Source of the DNA: JBHYDC01 sp051861205
GTDB taxonomy: Bacteria; Pseudomonadota; Alphaproteobacteria; Rhizobiales; Pleomorphomonadaceae
Assembly (NCBI GenBank): GCA_051861205.1
Contig: JBHYDC010000002.1
Span: 124,001-188,000 of the forward strand
Direction of reading: 5' to 3'
DNA length: 64,000 nucleotides
The position numbers and the translations under genes were made by a program. Below, one piece after another: positions 53,116 through 61,399 of this stretch (position 1 is its first letter; each line of letters begins with the position of its first letter). Under the pieces are notes generated by a model that worked only from the letters and a program-made list of their open reading frames with translations, was not told where the DNA came from and did no database searches.

Positions 53116-54306
53116 ATGGCGGAAGATAAGAAGCCGGGGTTCTTCGGGCGGCTGTTCGGCATTGCGCCCCCGCCGGCCGAGCCGCAAGCGCCGGAGGCGC
53201 CATCTGCAATAACGCTGCCGGAGGCACCATCTGCAATAACGCCGCCCGAGGCGCCAACTCATTTAACGCCACCCCACGCACCAGTGGATGCAGCGCAAAC
53301 CGAAGCGGTAGCCCCCGCCGCGCCGCCCGCTCCCCCGCCGGAGCCTGAAACTGTTGCCGCGCCCGCGCCCAAACGAAGCTGGATCGAGCGCCTGAAGGAC
53401 GGTCTCGCCCGCTCCTCAGGTTCGATCGGCAGCGGCATCGTCGCGATCTTCACCCAGCGCAAGCTCGATCACGAGACGCTGGAGGAACTGGAAAACATCC
53501 TCATCCAAGCCGATCTTGGCGTCACCACCGCCACGGCCATCACCGAGCGTCTCTCGGAAGGCCGGTTCGGCAAATCGATTGGGGATGCCGAGGTGAAGGC
53601 TGTGCTGGCCGACGAGGTGGAGAAGGTTCTCCTGCCAGTCGCGCGCCCGCTGACAATCGATTCGGATCTGAAGCCGCATGTCATCCTCGTCGTTGGCGTG
53701 AACGGATCCGGCAAGACGACGACGATCGGCAAGCTCGCGTCGAAATTCCGCGCCGAGGGCCGTTCGGTGCTGCTCGGTGCCGGCGACACCTTCCGCGCCG
53801 CCGCCATCGACCAATTGAAGGTGTGGGGCGAGCGCACCGGCGTTCCCGTCGTCACCCGCCCTGTCGGGTCCGACGCTGCGGGCCTTGCCTTCGATGCCCT
53901 CACCCAAGCCAAGCAGGAAGGCCGCGACGTCATCCTCATCGACACGGCCGGGCGCCTTCAGAACAAGGCCGAGCTGATGGCCGAGCTTGAAAAGGTGGTC
54001 CGCGTCATCCGCAAGGTCGATCCGAGCGCCCCGCACGACGTGCTCCTGGTGCTGGATGCCACCACCGGCCAGAATGCGCTCGGTCAGGTGGAGGTGTTCC
54101 AGCGCATCGCGGGCGTGACCGGGCTCGTCATGACCAAGCTCGACGGCACCGCGCGGGGCGGCATTCTGGTCGCGATCGCCCGCAAATTCGGCCTGCCCGT
54201 TCATTTCATCGGCATCGGCGAGGGCATCGACGATCTCGAACCCTTCGCCGCGCGCGATTTTGCTCACGCGATCGCCGGCATCGGCGACGCCGGACGGCGC
54301 GAGTGA
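53116..54306 (+). CDS. ftsY: SRP receptor FtsY
   Basis: The 396-residue protein has an N-terminal Pro/Ala/Glu-rich region with three 9-residue repeats (residues 26-52). The NG domain has W-I-E-R-L-K-D-G-L, G-V-N-G-S-G-K-T-T-T-I-G-K, D-T-A-G-R-L-Q-N, T-K-L-D-G-T-A-R-G-G and G-E-G-I-D-D-L-E. It receives SRP-ribosome complexes at the membrane. ATG 53116 follows GAGGAGA; an upstream frame lies in mtaB. It follows mtaB by 22 bp. Confidence 0.97.
   Translation: MAEDKKPGFFGRLFGIAPPPAEPQAPEAPSAITLPEAPSAITPPEAPTHLTPPHAPVDAAQTEAVAPAAPPAPPPEPETVAAPAPKRSWIERLKDGLARSSGSIGSGIVAIFTQRKLDHETLEELENILIQADLGVTTATAITERLSEGRFGKSIGDAEVKAVLADEVEKVLLPVARPLTIDSDLKPHVILVVGVNGSGKTTTIGKLASKFRAEGRSVLLGAGDTFRAAAIDQLKVWGERTGVPVVTRPVGSDAAGLAFDALTQAKQEGRDVILIDTAGRLQNKAELMAELEKVVRVIRKVDPSAPHDVLLVLDATTGQNALGQVEVFQRIAGVTGLVMTKLDGTARGGILVAIARKFGLPVHFIGIGEGIDDLEPFAARDFAHAIAGIGDAGRRE
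53191..53271 (+). repeat. Three 27-bp tandem repeats in ftsY
   Basis: Units at 53191-53217, 53218-53244 and 53245-53271 encode P-E-A-P-S-A-I-T-L, P-E-A-P-S-A-I-T-P and P-E-A-P-T-H-L-T-P. The first two DNA units are nearly identical (two differences), the third diverged. This is an in-frame expansion of the acidic linker, probably by slippage; copy number may vary between strains. Confidence 0.85.
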
Positions 54307-54354
54307 CCGAGCGCCGCGTTGCAAGGCGCCCGATCCCGCATTATTGATAAAGCT

Positions 54355-55089
54355 ATGGCTATCTCCATCACCGAACTTGCCAATCCCACCCGCTTCATAA
54401 GCCTCGTCGAACGGGCTTTGCCGTGGCTTGCCGGGCTGACGGCCGTGTTGTTCGCTGCCGGCCTCTGGATGGTGTGGCATTCGCCCGCTGACTATCAGCA
54501 GGGCGAAACCGTGAAGATCATGTACATCCACGTGCCCTCGGCATGGCTGTCCATGTTCACCTTCGCCCTGATGGCGGCATCCGCGATCGGCACGCTGGTT
54601 TGGCACCATCCGCTGGCGGACGTGTCGGCCCGCGCGGCTGCGCCGATCGGGGCGGCTTTCACCTTCCTCGCCCTTCTCACCGGTTCGCTCTGGGGCAAAC
54701 CGATGTGGGGGACGTGGTGGGTGTGGGACGCACGGCTGACGTCGGTGCTGGTGCTCTTCATCATGTATCTCGGGCTGATCGCGCTTTGGCGCACAATCGA
54801 GGATCCGGCGCGGGGTGCGCGGGCGGCCGCAGTGCTCATTCTTGTCGGCACGTTGAACCTGCCGATCATCAAATTCTCGGTCGATTGGTGGAACACCTTG
54901 CACCAACCGGCCTCTGTGCTCCGGATGGGCGGACCCAGCATAGACGCGTCCATGCTCTGGCCGCTGCTTGTCATGGCGCTCGCCTTCACGCTGTTGATGG
55001 TCACGCTGCATTGGCTGGCGATGCGCAATGAAATCCTGCGCCGCCGCATCCGCACGCTCGGCCTCACCGCCGCCGGTGGTGCACGATGA
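54355..55089 (+). CDS. ccmC: Heme exporter membrane protein CcmC
   Basis: The 244-residue protein has six membrane segments and the heme-handling WWD motif: W-G-K-P-M-W-G-T-W-W-V-W-D-A-R near residue 115. Histidines lie at V-K-I-M-Y-I-H-V-P-S (about residue 60) and W-N-T-L-H-Q (about 180). It delivers heme to CcmE. ATG 54355 is chosen; the preceding codons are not family-like. ccmA and ccmB are not present upstream. Confidence 0.96.
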   Translation: MAISITELANPTRFISLVERALPWLAGLTAVLFAAGLWMVWHSPADYQQGETVKIMYIHVPSAWLSMFTFALMAASAIGTLVWHHPLADVSARAAAPIGAAFTFLALLTGSLWGKPMWGTWWVWDARLTSVLVLFIMYLGLIALWRTIEDPARGARAAAVLILVGTLNLPIIKFSVDWWNTLHQPASVLRMGGPSIDASMLWPLLVMALAFTLLMVTLHWLAMRNEILRRRIRTLGLTAAGGAR

Positions 55090-55292
55090 TCGAAGCGCTC
55101 GGGCCGCACGCCGGCTTCATCGTCGCGTCTTACGCGGCAACGATTCTCGTGGTCGCCGGATTGATTCTTTGGGTGGTCGCGGACCACCGCGCCCAGCTTC
55201 GGCGTCTGGCCAATTTCGAGGATCGCGGCATCCGCCGGCGCTCCGCGCGCGGCCCCGCCACGGGTACATCCCTATCGGAAACCGTGAAGTGA
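55086..55292 (+). CDS. ccmD: Heme exporter protein CcmD
   Basis: The 68-residue protein has one membrane span (F-I-V-A-S-Y-A-A-T-I-L-V-V-A-G-L-I-L-W-V) followed by a basic stretch (H-R-A-Q-L-R-R-L). This is the CcmD pattern: it stabilises CcmC-CcmE contact. ATGA overlap with ccmC and GTGA overlap with ccmG. Confidence 0.88.
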   Translation: MIEALGPHAGFIVASYAATILVVAGLILWVVADHRAQLRRLANFEDRGIRRRSARGPATGTSLSETVK

Positions 55293-55876
55293 CGACGCCT
55301 GCGCCGCGCCGAGGTCCCGGCCTCCTCGTGTTCTTGCCGCTCGTGCTTTTTGCGGTTCTTGCGGGCCTTTTCTACGTCCGCCTTTACGCGGGCGACCCCT
55401 CCGAAATCCCGTCCGTTTTAATCGGCAGGCCCGCGCCGGAGTTCACCCTGCCGCCGGTCGCCGGTCTTTCCCGCAACGGCGCGCCCGTACCGGGGCTGAC
55501 GCGCGCCGATCTCATCGGAAAGGTCAGCGTCGTCAATGTCTTCGCGTCCTGGTGCGTGCCCTGCCGGGACGAACACCCGTTTCTGCTGACCCTTGCCGAG
55601 GACAAGCGCTTCGCCCTGTTCGGCCTCAACTACAAGGATAGCGCGGATAATGCCGTACGGTTCCTCGGCGCCCTCGGCAATCCCTATGCGGCTGTCGGCG
55701 CCGACGGGAACGGCCGGGTCGGCATCGATTGGGGCGTCTACGGCGTGCCGGAAACCTTCGTGATCGATCGCAGCGGCACCATCGTCTACAAGCATATCGG
55801 CCCGCTTTCGCAACAAAGCGTCGCTGAAAAGCTGATGCCGGAGATCGAGAAGGCGCTGGCCGCCGGCTCGTCCTGA
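55289..55876 (+). CDS. ccmG: Thiol:disulfide interchange protein CcmG (DsbE)
   Basis: The 195-residue protein has an N-terminal membrane anchor (residues 12-30) and a periplasmic thioredoxin fold with A-S-W-C-V-P-C-R-D-E-H near residue 90 and Y-G-V-P-E-T-F-V-I-D near residue 150. It keeps apocytochrome c thiols reduced. The GTG start at 55289 overlaps the ccmD stop; a much longer frame upstream is antisense-like and rejected. Confidence 0.95.
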   Translation: MTTPAPRRGPGLLVFLPLVLFAVLAGLFYVRLYAGDPSEIPSVLIGRPAPEFTLPPVAGLSRNGAPVPGLTRADLIGKVSVVNVFASWCVPCRDEHPFLLTLAEDKRFALFGLNYKDSADNAVRFLGALGNPYAAVGADGNGRVGIDWGVYGVPETFVIDRSGTIVYKHIGPLSQQSVAEKLMPEIEKALAAGSS

Positions 55877-56021
55877 GCCGTCCCATTCGCATCCGGGATG
55901 GTGCATATTAACGTAAACGCATAAATCATTAACTCTCGTCATACATATTAGGCCCTGCCGCGCAGAACGCCCGGCGGCCGGAGACTTTCCGGCATTCCCA
56001 GTCCGACAGGAGGTCGGTCCC

Positions 56022-56612
56022 ATGGGCCTGACGGCAACTCTGAGTTCCCAAAACTTCAGCGCGCGCTACGCCGCGTTTTCCCGTCCCGCATCTTTGCAAG
56101 CGAGTGCCACGGCGCCGCCGCCCACCGGACCGGCGCTAGCACCCTCCACCGATCCCACCACCCAGACCGACGATGACAGCGCCGCGCTGATCGCCAAGCT
56201 TGACCGCGCGCTTGCGGCCTTGAAGGGCAAGGATGCTCCAGATGCCGTCGGATACGACCGCAGCGGGCTGCCGCCGCAGTCCAAAGGCAGAGGTTTGGCT
56301 CTCGGCCGCCAAGGCCCGCCGCCGGGTTTTGAACGTCGCCAGGGCCAGCCGCCGGGCGGCTCCGAGGTCTCGTCCGTCTCCGCTTCCCTGCGGCAGACCA
56401 CGCTGGAGATCGGCCAGAACGGGTTGAGCTTCACAGAGGCCAACATCTCGTTCGGGCGGATCGAAACCGGTGAGGGCAGTCTCACCGTCGCCAGCCTATC
56501 GGTGACGAAGGCCTATCTATCGTTTGCCAACACCCCCGCCGCCAGCACGAGCACCGGCACAAATACGGGCGCCAGCACGAGCACCGACACGGGCGCCAGC
56601 CTGTCGCTGTAA
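56022..56612 (+). CDS. Unknown Ser/Thr-rich protein with C-terminal repeats
   Basis: The 196-residue protein follows GGAGGT, a strong ribosome site 8 bases before the ATG. The N-terminal half is Ala/Pro/Ser-rich with D-D-D-S-A-A-L-I-A-K-L-D-R-A-L; the middle is Pro/Gly-rich. From residue 105 V-S-A-S-L-R-Q-T-T-L-E-I and T-V-A-S-L-S-V-T-K-A-Y-L look beta-rich. The tail is a Ser/Thr/Gly repeat. No signal peptide or known family is recognised. Its N-terminus looks somewhat like small surface or export-associated proteins. The upstream 145 bases are AT-rich and probably hold its promoter. Confidence 0.65.
   Translation: MGLTATLSSQNFSARYAAFSRPASLQASATAPPPTGPALAPSTDPTTQTDDDSAALIAKLDRALAALKGKDAPDAVGYDRSGLPPQSKGRGLALGRQGPPPGFERRQGQPPGGSEVSSVSASLRQTTLEIGQNGLSFTEANISFGRIETGEGSLTVASLSVTKAYLSFANTPAASTSTGTNTGASTSTDTGASLSL
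56541..56594 (+). repeat. Ser/Thr repeat at the end of the unknown protein gene
   Basis: A 30-base and a 24-base unit both begin GCCAGCACGAGCACC and end ACGGGC, encoding A-S-T-S-T-G-T-N-T-G and A-S-T-S-T-D-T-G; a partial third copy follows. It is an in-frame low-complexity tail, the type that varies by slippage. Confidence 0.75.
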
Positions 56613-56683
56613 CGGCGGATCCGGCTTTCCAATTGTCATGAACGTCGGGTAACTCTCAGGTGTCGAACCTTGAGAGCTGCCCG

Positions 56684-57991
56684 ATGCCGGATCCCGCCGC
56701 CCCGCCCTTCAAGGACCTCCTAACCCTATTCGCGCGGGTGGGGGGCCTGGGCTTCGGCGGTCCCGCCGGCCAAATCGCGCTCATGCACCGCATGATCGTG
56801 GACGAACGGCGCTGGATGGCCGAGGACAGATACCTCGCCGCTCTCAATTTCTGCATGCTGCTGCCCGGCCCCGAGGCCCAGCAACTCGCAACCTACATCG
56901 GCTGGTATCTTCACGGCATTCGTGGCGGCATTGCAGCCGGCGTGCTGTTCGTGCTGCCGGGGTTTCTGCTGATCACGGCTATTGCCTCGGTCTACGCTGC
57001 ATTCGGCGACGTGCCGCTGGTACAGGCCGTGTTCTTCGGCCTGAAAGCCGCCGTCCTCGCCATCGTGGTGGAAGCGCTGCTTCGCATCGCGCGGCGGGCC
57101 TTGACGGGGCGTCTCGCCGTCGCGCTAGCAGGCGGAGCCTTCATCGCGATCTTCGCCTTCGCCGCCCCCTTTCCGCTGATCGTCCTTGCCGCGGGTCTGA
57201 TCGGCGCGATCGTCGGAACCACCGCGCCGCTATCCCCACGCGAGCCCGCCCCAGCCGCCATATCCCTCGGCGCAACGATCGGCACGGCCCTGACGTGGCT
57301 CGCCGTTTGGGCTGCCCTGCCGCTCGCCATGGTGCTCGCCGCCGGACCGGACACGGTCTATGCCCGGCTCGCGGCTTTCTTCTCGACGATGGCCGTCATC
57401 ACCTTCGGCGGCGCCTACGCGGTTCTGGCCTATGTCGCCCAGGCCGCCGTTGAAACCTATGGATGGCTAACCGCGCGCGAGATGCTGGACGCCTTGGCGA
57501 TGGCGGAAACCACGCCCGGCCCGCTGATCCTCGTCCTCGTCTTCGTCGGCTATCTGGCGGGCTTCCGCGCGCCCGGCCCGCTCGATCCGGTCGCGGGTGG
57601 CTTGCTCGCGGCGCTCGTCACGGCGTGGGTCACCTTCGCCCCTTCGTTTCTCTGGATCTTCGTCGGCGCGCCCCATGTGGAGCGCATCCTGCGCTCGCCC
57701 CGGCTGAAGGCCGCGCTATCGGCGGTGACGGCAGCGGTCGTCGGCGTCATCTTGAACCTGACAGTCTGGTTCGGGCTGCACGTTCTCTTTGGCACCGTCA
57801 CACGCTATGAAGCCGGGCCGATCGCGATGCCGATTCCAGTGCCCGGCACGCTGGATATCGCCGCAGCAGGGCTCTCCGTCCTTGCGGCAGTGATGGTGTT
57901 CCGGCTCAAGGCGAGCCTCACCGTCACGCTCAGCGCATCCGCCTTGCTCGGCCTCGCCGTCACCTTTGGCCTGTCCTACATCGGCTTCTAG
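56684..57991 (+). CDS. chrA: Chromate transporter, two-domain CHR family
   Basis: The 435-residue protein has two CHR halves. The first has F-A-R-V-G-G-L-G-F-G-G-P-A-G-Q-I-A and L-N-F-C-M-L-L-P-G-P-E-A-Q-Q-L-A-T-Y-I-G-W. The second has F-F-S-T-M-A-V-I-T-F-G-G-A-Y-A-V-L and A-M-A-E-T-T-P-G-P-L-I-L-V. It is an inner-membrane exporter for chromate or related oxyanions. ATG 56684 is chosen over GTG 56660. Chromate as natural substrate is family knowledge only. Confidence 0.93.
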   Translation: MPDPAAPPFKDLLTLFARVGGLGFGGPAGQIALMHRMIVDERRWMAEDRYLAALNFCMLLPGPEAQQLATYIGWYLHGIRGGIAAGVLFVLPGFLLITAIASVYAAFGDVPLVQAVFFGLKAAVLAIVVEALLRIARRALTGRLAVALAGGAFIAIFAFAAPFPLIVLAAGLIGAIVGTTAPLSPREPAPAAISLGATIGTALTWLAVWAALPLAMVLAAGPDTVYARLAAFFSTMAVITFGGAYAVLAYVAQAAVETYGWLTAREMLDALAMAETTPGPLILVLVFVGYLAGFRAPGPLDPVAGGLLAALVTAWVTFAPSFLWIFVGAPHVERILRSPRLKAALSAVTAAVVGVILNLTVWFGLHVLFGTVTRYEAGPIAMPIPVPGTLDIAAAGLSVLAAVMVFRLKASLTVTLSASALLGLAVTFGLSYIGF

Positions 57992-58025
57992 AGCGCTTGC
58001 CGGTCGGACGGAATCGCCAAATGCC

Positions 58026-58697
58026 CTAGGCCGGCTTGTCCCGGTGACCGAATATCGCGCTGCCCACCCGCACATGGGTGGCACCATGGCGGATCGCCGC
58101 CTCGAAATCCGACGACATTCCCATTGACCGCCACGCCACGCCCGCCCGATCGGCGAGTTCGTCGAGCAGCGCGAAATGCAGTGCCGGGTTTTCTTCCACC
58201 GGCGGAATACACATCAGGCCCTCGATATCGAGGTCATGAACGGCTCGGCATCGCTCCACGAAGCTAAGGGTTTCACCCGGCGCGATACCCGCCTTCTGCG
58301 GTTCCTCGCCGGTATTGACCTGCACCAGCAGCTTCGGGCGGCGGCCCTGCCGGTTCATTTCCAGTGCCAAGGCCGCGGCGATCTTGTCGCGGTCCACGGT
58401 ATGGATCACATCGAACAGCGCTACCGCCTCGCGCGCCTTGTTCGATTGCAGCGGGCCGATCAGGTGGAGTTCGAGGTCGGGCGTCTCGGCCTTCAGACCC
58501 GGAAACTTGCCATCCGCTTCCTGAACCCGGTTCTCGCCAAACACCCGCTGCCCCGCTTCGATGGCCGGCCGGATCTCGTCAGCCGTGAAGGTTTTCGACA
58601 CAGCGATCAGCGTGACCGAGCCTTTCGGCCGCCCCGCATCCGCCTCGGCGGCGGCGATTCGGGCACGGATCTCGGCAAGGCGATCGGGAACGGTCAT
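58026..58697 (-). CDS. YggS/PROSC-family PLP homeostasis protein
   Basis: The 223-residue protein matches the YggS family: L-I-A-V-S-K-T-F near residue 30 with the PLP lysine, F-G-E-N-R-V-Q-E-A near residue 52, L-H-L-I-G-P-L-Q-S-N-K near residue 75, V-N-T-G-E-E-P-Q-K-A-G near residue 125 and S-M-G-M-S-S-D-F near residue 190. It buffers free pyridoxal phosphate and has no known enzyme activity. ATG 58697 is chosen; the upstream extension is not family-like. Confidence 0.95.
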   Translation of the reverse strand: MTVPDRLAEIRARIAAAEADAGRPKGSVTLIAVSKTFTADEIRPAIEAGQRVFGENRVQEADGKFPGLKAETPDLELHLIGPLQSNKAREAVALFDVIHTVDRDKIAAALALEMNRQGRRPKLLVQVNTGEEPQKAGIAPGETLSFVERCRAVHDLDIEGLMCIPPVEENPALHFALLDELADRAGVAWRSMGMSSDFEAAIRHGATHVRVGSAIFGHRDKPA

Positions 58698-58863
58698 GGC
58701 GCTTCTCTCAACACAGGCTCCGCTTGCGCTACCCCGGCCGCGCCCGCGCCGCAAGCGGGGAGCGCCGGAAAACCGCTTAGCCGTCTCGCAGAGCGCCCAC
58801 CCCTAGCTTGACTCCGGACGGATTTTCCACGAAGACGATCCCAATTCGAGAGGTGTCCGGTCC

Positions 58864-58974
58864 ATGGTTCGTCCCGCCGCTAGTCTTGTCGCGTCTGCCG
58901 ATCTGCGAAGCTTTGCTCACGCGGATCGCTTCGGCATGACCAAGGCTACGACGAAAACGACGACCACGACGTGA
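58864..58974 (+). CDS. Possible threonine-rich leader peptide upstream of asd
   Basis: An ATG at 58864 preceded by GAGAGG (about 10 bases spacing) opens 36 codons ending M-T-K-A-T-T-K-T-T-T-T-T-stop. Eight of the last twelve residues are Thr; six use ACG and two ACC, with five in a row before the stop. An internal ATG at 58936 gives the last 12 alone. It stands 134 bases before asd, which feeds threonine synthesis, and is followed by alternating hairpins. Caution: the frame starting CAT at 58935 reads the same bases as an Asp-rich peptide (G-Y-D-E-N-D-D-H-D-V-I-D-P-F) with strongly G/C third positions, so a small frameshifted gene is a rival explanation. Confidence 0.35.
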   Translation: MVRPAASLVASADLRSFAHADRFGMTKATTKTTTTT

Positions 58975-59108
58975 TCGACCCCTTCGTTCCCCGCACGTCC
59001 TCCTCGGGGTCCGAGGGGGCGGGCGGCGCCTCTCGGACCTGATCGACCCGATCATCCCCGAGGCAGCCGAAAAAGGCGGGGGACGGGCTTCAGGCAAGGT
59101 TTTCCATC
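58975..59108 (+). promoter_or_regulatory. Candidate attenuator-like structured leader of asd
   Basis: Hand pairing gives three stems that share segments. Stem 1:2 is 58999-59007 with 59011-59019 (9 bp, one G-U). Stem 2:3 is GGTCCGAG at 59008-59015 with CTCGGACC at 59032-59039. Stem 3:4 is CTCGG at 59032-59036 with CCGAG at 59058-59062, enclosing TGATCG/CGATCA. 1:2 and 2:3 exclude each other, as do 2:3 and 3:4. No U-run follows segment 4, so classical termination is not shown; Rho or start-site masking are possible. The asd ribosome site is weak (AAGG at 59096-59099). Confidence 0.4.
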
Positions 59109-60140
59109 ATGGGTTTCAAAGTCGCTGTCGTCGGCGCCACGGGCAACGTGGGCCGTGAAATGCTCGAAATTCTCGACGAGCGGGGCTTTCCCGCCGACGA
59201 GGTGATCGCCGTCGCCTCCCGCCGCAGCCAGGGCACGGACGTATCCTACGGCGACAAGACGCTGAAGGTGAAGGCGCTCGAAAACGTCGATTTCTCCGAT
59301 ATCGACATTTGCCTCATGTCGGCCGGCGGCACGATTTCCAAGGAATGGTCGCCGAAGATCGGCGCGCAGGGCTGCGTCGTCATCGACAATTCCTCGGCTT
59401 GGCGCATGGATCCGGACGTTCCGTTGATCGTTCCCGAGGTCAACGCCGACGCGGTTGCCGGTTACACCAAGAAGAACATCATCGCCAACCCGAACTGCTC
59501 CACGGCGCAGCTCGTCGTGGCGCTGAAGCCGCTCCACGATAAGGCAAAGATCACCCGCGTGGTAGTCGCCACCTATCAGTCCGTCTCCGGCGCCGGCAAG
59601 GACGCCATGGATGAGCTTTTCACCCAGACGCGCGCCATCTTCGTCAACGATCCCTTCGAACCGGCGAAGTTCCCCAAGCGCATCGCCTTCAACCTCATCC
59701 CCCAGATCGACGTGTTCATGGAGGATGGGTTCACGAAGGAAGAGTGGAAGATGATGGCCGAGACCAAGAAGATTCTCGACCCGAAGATCAAGCTCACCGC
59801 CACCTGCGTGCGCGTTCCCGTGTTCGTGTCGCATTCAGAAGCCGTCAACATCGAGTTCGAGAACCCGATCTCGGCCGATGAGGCCCGCGATATCCTTCGC
59901 GAGGCGCCCGGCTGCCTCGTGATCGACAAGCGCGAGCCCGGCGGCTACATCACCCCTTACGAGGCGACCGGCGAAGACGCGACCTATATCTCGCGCATTC
60001 GCGAGGACAATACGGTCGAAAATGGCCTCTCCATGTGGATCGTGTCCGACAATCTCCGCAAGGGTGCCGCACTGAACGCGGTTCAGATCGCCGAAGTTCT
60101 CGTCAACCGCCGGCTCTTGAAGCAGCGCAAGGCGGCTTGA
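59109..60140 (+). CDS. asd: Aspartate-semialdehyde dehydrogenase
   Basis: The 343-residue enzyme has the NADP motif V-V-G-A-T-G-N-V-G-R-E-M, V-I-D-N-S-S-A-W-R near residue 95, the catalytic Cys in A-N-P-N-C-S-T-A-Q near residue 130 and the substrate-binding R-V-P-V-F-V-S-H-S-E with active His near residue 240. It makes the branch-point aldehyde for lysine/DAP, methionine and threonine. dapF and a dapC-like gene are also in the window. A terminator follows at 60166. Confidence 0.97.
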   Translation: MGFKVAVVGATGNVGREMLEILDERGFPADEVIAVASRRSQGTDVSYGDKTLKVKALENVDFSDIDICLMSAGGTISKEWSPKIGAQGCVVIDNSSAWRMDPDVPLIVPEVNADAVAGYTKKNIIANPNCSTAQLVVALKPLHDKAKITRVVVATYQSVSGAGKDAMDELFTQTRAIFVNDPFEPAKFPKRIAFNLIPQIDVFMEDGFTKEEWKMMAETKKILDPKIKLTATCVRVPVFVSHSEAVNIEFENPISADEARDILREAPGCLVIDKREPGGYITPYEATGEDATYISRIREDNTVENGLSMWIVSDNLRKGAALNAVQIAEVLVNRRLLKQRKAA

Positions 60141-60165
60141 GCCTACTCAACGAGCCTTACATTCA

Positions 60166-60196
60166 CGGCCGGGATCGATAATTCCCGGCCGTTTTC
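60166..60196 (+). terminator. Intrinsic terminator after asd
   Basis: ACGGCCGGGA pairs with TCCCGGCCGT (10 bp) around an 8-base loop and is followed by TTT. It lies 26 bases past the asd stop on the same strand. Confidence 0.85.
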
Positions 60197-60234
60197 ATGT
60201 CTGCCCGCCGCTCATTTTTCTTTCCGCTCCCCGC

Positions 60235-61287
60235 TTAGGGGCAGGGATTGCCGATCCGCTGGTGCACGCCGTCGACCGCCGCCTGCATATCCGCCGTCCA
60301 GGCAAGGTCGGCGGCCGCGAGGCAAACGTCGAGTTGTTCCATCCGCGTCGCCCCGATGATGGACGACGTGCAGCACGCCTGATTGAGCGTGAAGGCGATG
60401 GCGAAGGTCGCCGGGTCCACCCCGAAATCCCGGGCGATCCCCACATAGGCGCCGAAGGCTTCCGCCGCGCCCGGCTTTTCATAGCGTTGCAGCCGGTCGA
60501 ACAGCTGCTTGCGGCTGCCGCGCGGCAGCGCCCCGCACTGATACTTGCCGGTGAGATAGCCCTGTGCCAGCGGCGAATAGGCGAGCAGCCCCACCTCTTC
60601 GCGCTGCCCCACTTCGGCAAGACCGCCCTCATAGGTGCGGTTCACGAGGTTATAGGCATTCTGCACGGAAACGACGCGCGGGCCGATCCCCTTCTCGGCC
60701 GCGAAGATCCAGCGCATGGTTCCCCACGGGCTTTCGTTGGAAAGGCCGAGCCAGCGGATCTTGCCGGCGGCACGGATCTCCTCGAAGACGGCGAGGCTTT
60801 CCTCGATCGCGGTCTCGTCCGGTGCGGGGGTCACCGGGCTCCAGCGGGTCGGGACAGACCCGAAATCGCTCACCGCGCGCTCCGGCCAGTGCACCTGATA
60901 GAGATCGATCACGTCGGTCTGCAGCCGGCGCAGCGACTTGTCGACCGCCTCCAGGATCTGCCGGCGATCGAGCCGTCCGGGCGATCCGTCGTCGCGAAAC
61001 CAGCTCATCTCGGTGCGGCCGATCACCTTGGTTGCCACGATCACCTTGTCCCGGTTGCCGCGTGCCTTCATCCAAGTGCCGATGATTTCTTCCGTGCGAC
61101 CCTGCGTGCCCGGTTTCGGGGGGATCGGGTAAAGTTCGGCGGCATCAAGGATGTTCACGCCGCGCTCGAACGCCCGGTCCATCTGGGCGTGCCCTTCGGC
61201 TTCGGTGTTCTGTTCGCCATAGGTCATCGTGCCGAGGGTAAGGGCCGTGATGAAAAGATCGGACCGGCCGAGACGCCGCTTTTCCAT
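60235..61287 (-). CDS. Aldo/keto reductase (Tas/YajO-like)
   Basis: The 350-residue TIM-barrel protein has G-T-M-T-Y-G-E-Q-N-T-E, D-A-A-E-L-Y-P near residue 50 with the catalytic Asp and Tyr, V-A-T-K-V-I-G with the Lys, and D-L-Y-Q-V-H-W-P-E-R with the His. It matches NADP-dependent reductases of the Tas group. The physiological substrate is unknown. Its end is 39 bp from the asd terminator, convergent. Confidence 0.92.
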   Translation of the reverse strand: MEKRRLGRSDLFITALTLGTMTYGEQNTEAEGHAQMDRAFERGVNILDAAELYPIPPKPGTQGRTEEIIGTWMKARGNRDKVIVATKVIGRTEMSWFRDDGSPGRLDRRQILEAVDKSLRRLQTDVIDLYQVHWPERAVSDFGSVPTRWSPVTPAPDETAIEESLAVFEEIRAAGKIRWLGLSNESPWGTMRWIFAAEKGIGPRVVSVQNAYNLVNRTYEGGLAEVGQREEVGLLAYSPLAQGYLTGKYQCGALPRGSRKQLFDRLQRYEKPGAAEAFGAYVGIARDFGVDPATFAIAFTLNQACCTSSIIGATRMEQLDVCLAAADLAWTADMQAAVDGVHQRIGNPCP

Positions 61288-61399
61288 GGTGAAGCTCCGA
61301 TAACAAATTGTGGCGCTTGGCGCTGAGCAATGATCGCGATCCGCAGTAAGCAGTTCACGCGTCCCATATCAGCAGATCACAGGCTGCGGAACAGCAGCC

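Noticed and set aside
55028..55288. 87-residue N-terminal extension of the ccmG frame
   Set aside because: It overlaps ccmC and ccmD in another frame and is Arg/Ser-rich; GTG 55289 gives the normal anchor and length.
58777..59097. Minus-strand 106-residue Arg/Pro-rich frame upstream of asd
   Set aside because: Composition is typical of an antisense or intergenic frame in GC-rich DNA, the start is a TTG without a ribosome site, and no family features are visible.
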